Origin: JANQJA01 sp040880285
GTDB lineage: Bacteria > Pseudomonadota > Gammaproteobacteria > Pseudomonadales > Azotimanducaceae
NCBI GenBank assembly: GCA_040880285.1
Contig: JBBDIT010000007.1
Location: 62,001-126,000 of the forward strand
Reading direction: 5' to 3'
Length of the DNA stretch: 64,000 bases
The notes below the pieces were generated by a model that was given only the letters and a program-made list of their open reading frames with translations, made no database searches and was not told where the DNA came from. Position numbers and translations under genes: made by a program. Shown here in pieces: positions 62,807 to 64,000 of the stretch. How positions within the stretch are numbered: the first letter of the stretch is position 1; each line of letters opens with the position of its first letter.

Positions 62807-64000
62807 ATGGAATTATTGATAGTCGGCATTAACCACAAAACCGCGCCTGTTGCGCTCCGGGAGAAGATTGCCTTCGCTCCGGAGGAACTCGGGCAGGCTT
62901 TGCATGACCTTAAATCCAACGAGGGTTTGGCGGAAGTCGCGATCCTGTCCACCTGTAACCGCACAGAAATCTACGCTGTCTGCGATGACATCGGGCAGCA
63001 GAAAATCACCAGTTGGTTATCCCGTTACCAGGGACTGCCCATAGAGTCTCTCAACTCCTCGCTTTATGCACTGACCGGCACGGCCTCGATCAAACATTTG
63101 TTGCACGTCGCCGCAGGACTCGATTCGATGGTGCTCGGTGAACCGCAGATCCTCGGACAGGTTAAGGAATGTTTTTCCAGGGCGCAGGCCCATAATACGG
63201 TTGGACCGACGCTGCACAGGCTATCGCAGCATACTTACCGAATTGCCAAGAAGGTCCGCAGCAGTACTGCTATCGGCCAGAATCCCGTATCCGTTGCGTC
63301 TATCGCTGTTGACCTCGCAGCACAACTCTTTACCGATGTCGCCAATTGCAGAGTACTTCTGATTGGCGCGGGTGAAACCATTGAACTGGTAGGCAAACAC
63401 TTGACCAATGCCGGCGCCAGGAACCTGATCATAGCGAACCGTACTCTGGAAAATGCCGTCACCCTTGCTGATAAGCTGGGCGGTTCCGCCATCACCCTGG
63501 CCGACATTCCCGACCATCTGGCCAATACCGACATCCTGATCGCATCGACCGCAAGCCAGTTACCCATTCTTGGTAAAGGCACAGTAGAGCGAGCGCTAAA
63601 GCAACGGCGCCATAGCCCCATCTTTATGGTGGATCTTGCGGTACCAAGGGATATCGAACCTGAAATTGCAAACCTGCGCGACGTCTACCTTTACAGCGTC
63701 GATGATCTCGAACAAATGATCGCCGAGAATATCAGCAATCGCGAAGAAGCCGCCCGTGAGGCCGAGGCCATCATCGATCAGGCACTCACTGAAATCGATG
63801 CCGGTAATCGATCCAGGGAAGCAGTGGATGTCCTCGTCAAATTTCGCAAAAAGCATGAAGCCATCAAGCAGATGGAACTCGACAAGGCGCTTGCCCGTCT
63901 TGCCAAAGGTGAGGACCCGGAAGAGGTACTGGTGAGCCTTGCAAATCAACTTACCAACAAGATCATCCACATGCCGAGTGTCCAGATCAAACAGGCGAGT
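62807..64000 (+). CDS. hemA: Glutamyl-tRNA reductase, runs off the window
   Basis: First committed enzyme of tetrapyrrole synthesis via glutamyl-tRNA. The start MELLIVGINHKTAP, the catalytic cysteine in STCNRTE (Cys50), GEPQILGQVK and the NADPH-binding VLLIGAGETIELV are all seen. The 398 codons in the window leave only the C-terminal end outside. It is divergent from the TPR-lolB-ispE operon, with a 220-base gap that must hold both promoters. Confidence 0.94.
   Translation, partial: MELLIVGINHKTAPVALREKIAFAPEELGQALHDLKSNEGLAEVAILSTCNRTEIYAVCDDIGQQKITSWLSRYQGLPIESLNSSLYALTGTASIKHLLHVAAGLDSMVLGEPQILGQVKECFSRAQAHNTVGPTLHRLSQHTYRIAKKVRSSTAIGQNPVSVASIAVDLAAQLFTDVANCRVLLIGAGETIELVGKHLTNAGARNLIIANRTLENAVTLADKLGGSAITLADIPDHLANTDILIASTASQLPILGKGTVERALKQRRHSPIFMVDLAVPRDIEPEIANLRDVYLYSVDDLEQMIAENISNREEAAREAEAIIDQALTEIDAGNRSREAVDVLVKFRKKHEAIKQMELDKALARLAKGEDPEEVLVSLANQLTNKIIHMPSVQIKQAS

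Overview
The window reads as a chromosomal segment of a free-living, probably marine or sediment gammaproteobacterium of moderate GC content. The main evidence is the conserved order lolB, ispE, tRNA-Gln, prs, rplY, pth, ychF with hemA divergent from it (54.7-64 kb), together with LPS-core genes, lolB-type lipoprotein export, a TonB receptor and an RND pump. No species can be named from sequence reading alone.

Layout. 0-5.7 kb: DUF1820 tail, acyl-CoA synthetase, folK, and a catabolic set of Zn-alcohol dehydrogenase, serine hydrolase, stand-alone biotinyl carrier and enoyl-CoA hydratase. 5.7-10.4 kb: a GldA/GldF/GldG-type ABC system with a DUF4340 protein. 10.5-20.1 kb: small hypotheticals, HAD hydrolase, GPH transporter, PhaR, SDR with a tandem repeat over its start, a PI-PLC-like enzyme, a TPR protein, and a sulfatase. 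20.2-25.6 kb: small membrane and secreted proteins, two structured inverted-repeat regions, a penicillin-acylase-family lipoprotein, and ilvD. 25.7-28.2 kb: a decayed signalling locus, with a REC/EAL remnant followed by a frameshifted hybrid histidine kinase (PAS-HK-REC-REC-HPt). 28.2-37.1 kb: short asparaginase, MFS exporter, TonB receptor, and an LPS-core cluster (waaG, lpxL-like, GT9, GT2). 37.2-48.3 kb: RND efflux pair, Bax-like glucosaminidase, thpR, a second GPH transporter, a second enoyl-CoA hydratase, DUF1622, and an MFS exporter with a histidine-rich tail.

48.6-52.5 kb carries a secreted beta-barrel protein followed by three tightly spaced periplasmic proteins. I read these as LPP20/FlgT-like and CsgG/TolB-N-like folds. 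This is the best candidate for an undescribed envelope system. 52.6-54.5 kb is a scrap-yard island abutting the 3' end of tRNA-Met. It holds an XRE antitoxin, a HigA-RelE chimera, a glutathione-transferase fragment, an intact Phd antitoxin with a clear promoter/operator, a truncated Doc, an IS91-type transposase tail and palindromic repeats. 54.7-64 kb is core housekeeping.

Domain names come from motif and sequence recognition without database searches. Start sites were chosen from family N-termini and visible ribosome-binding sites, and alternatives are stated where the choice is weak.
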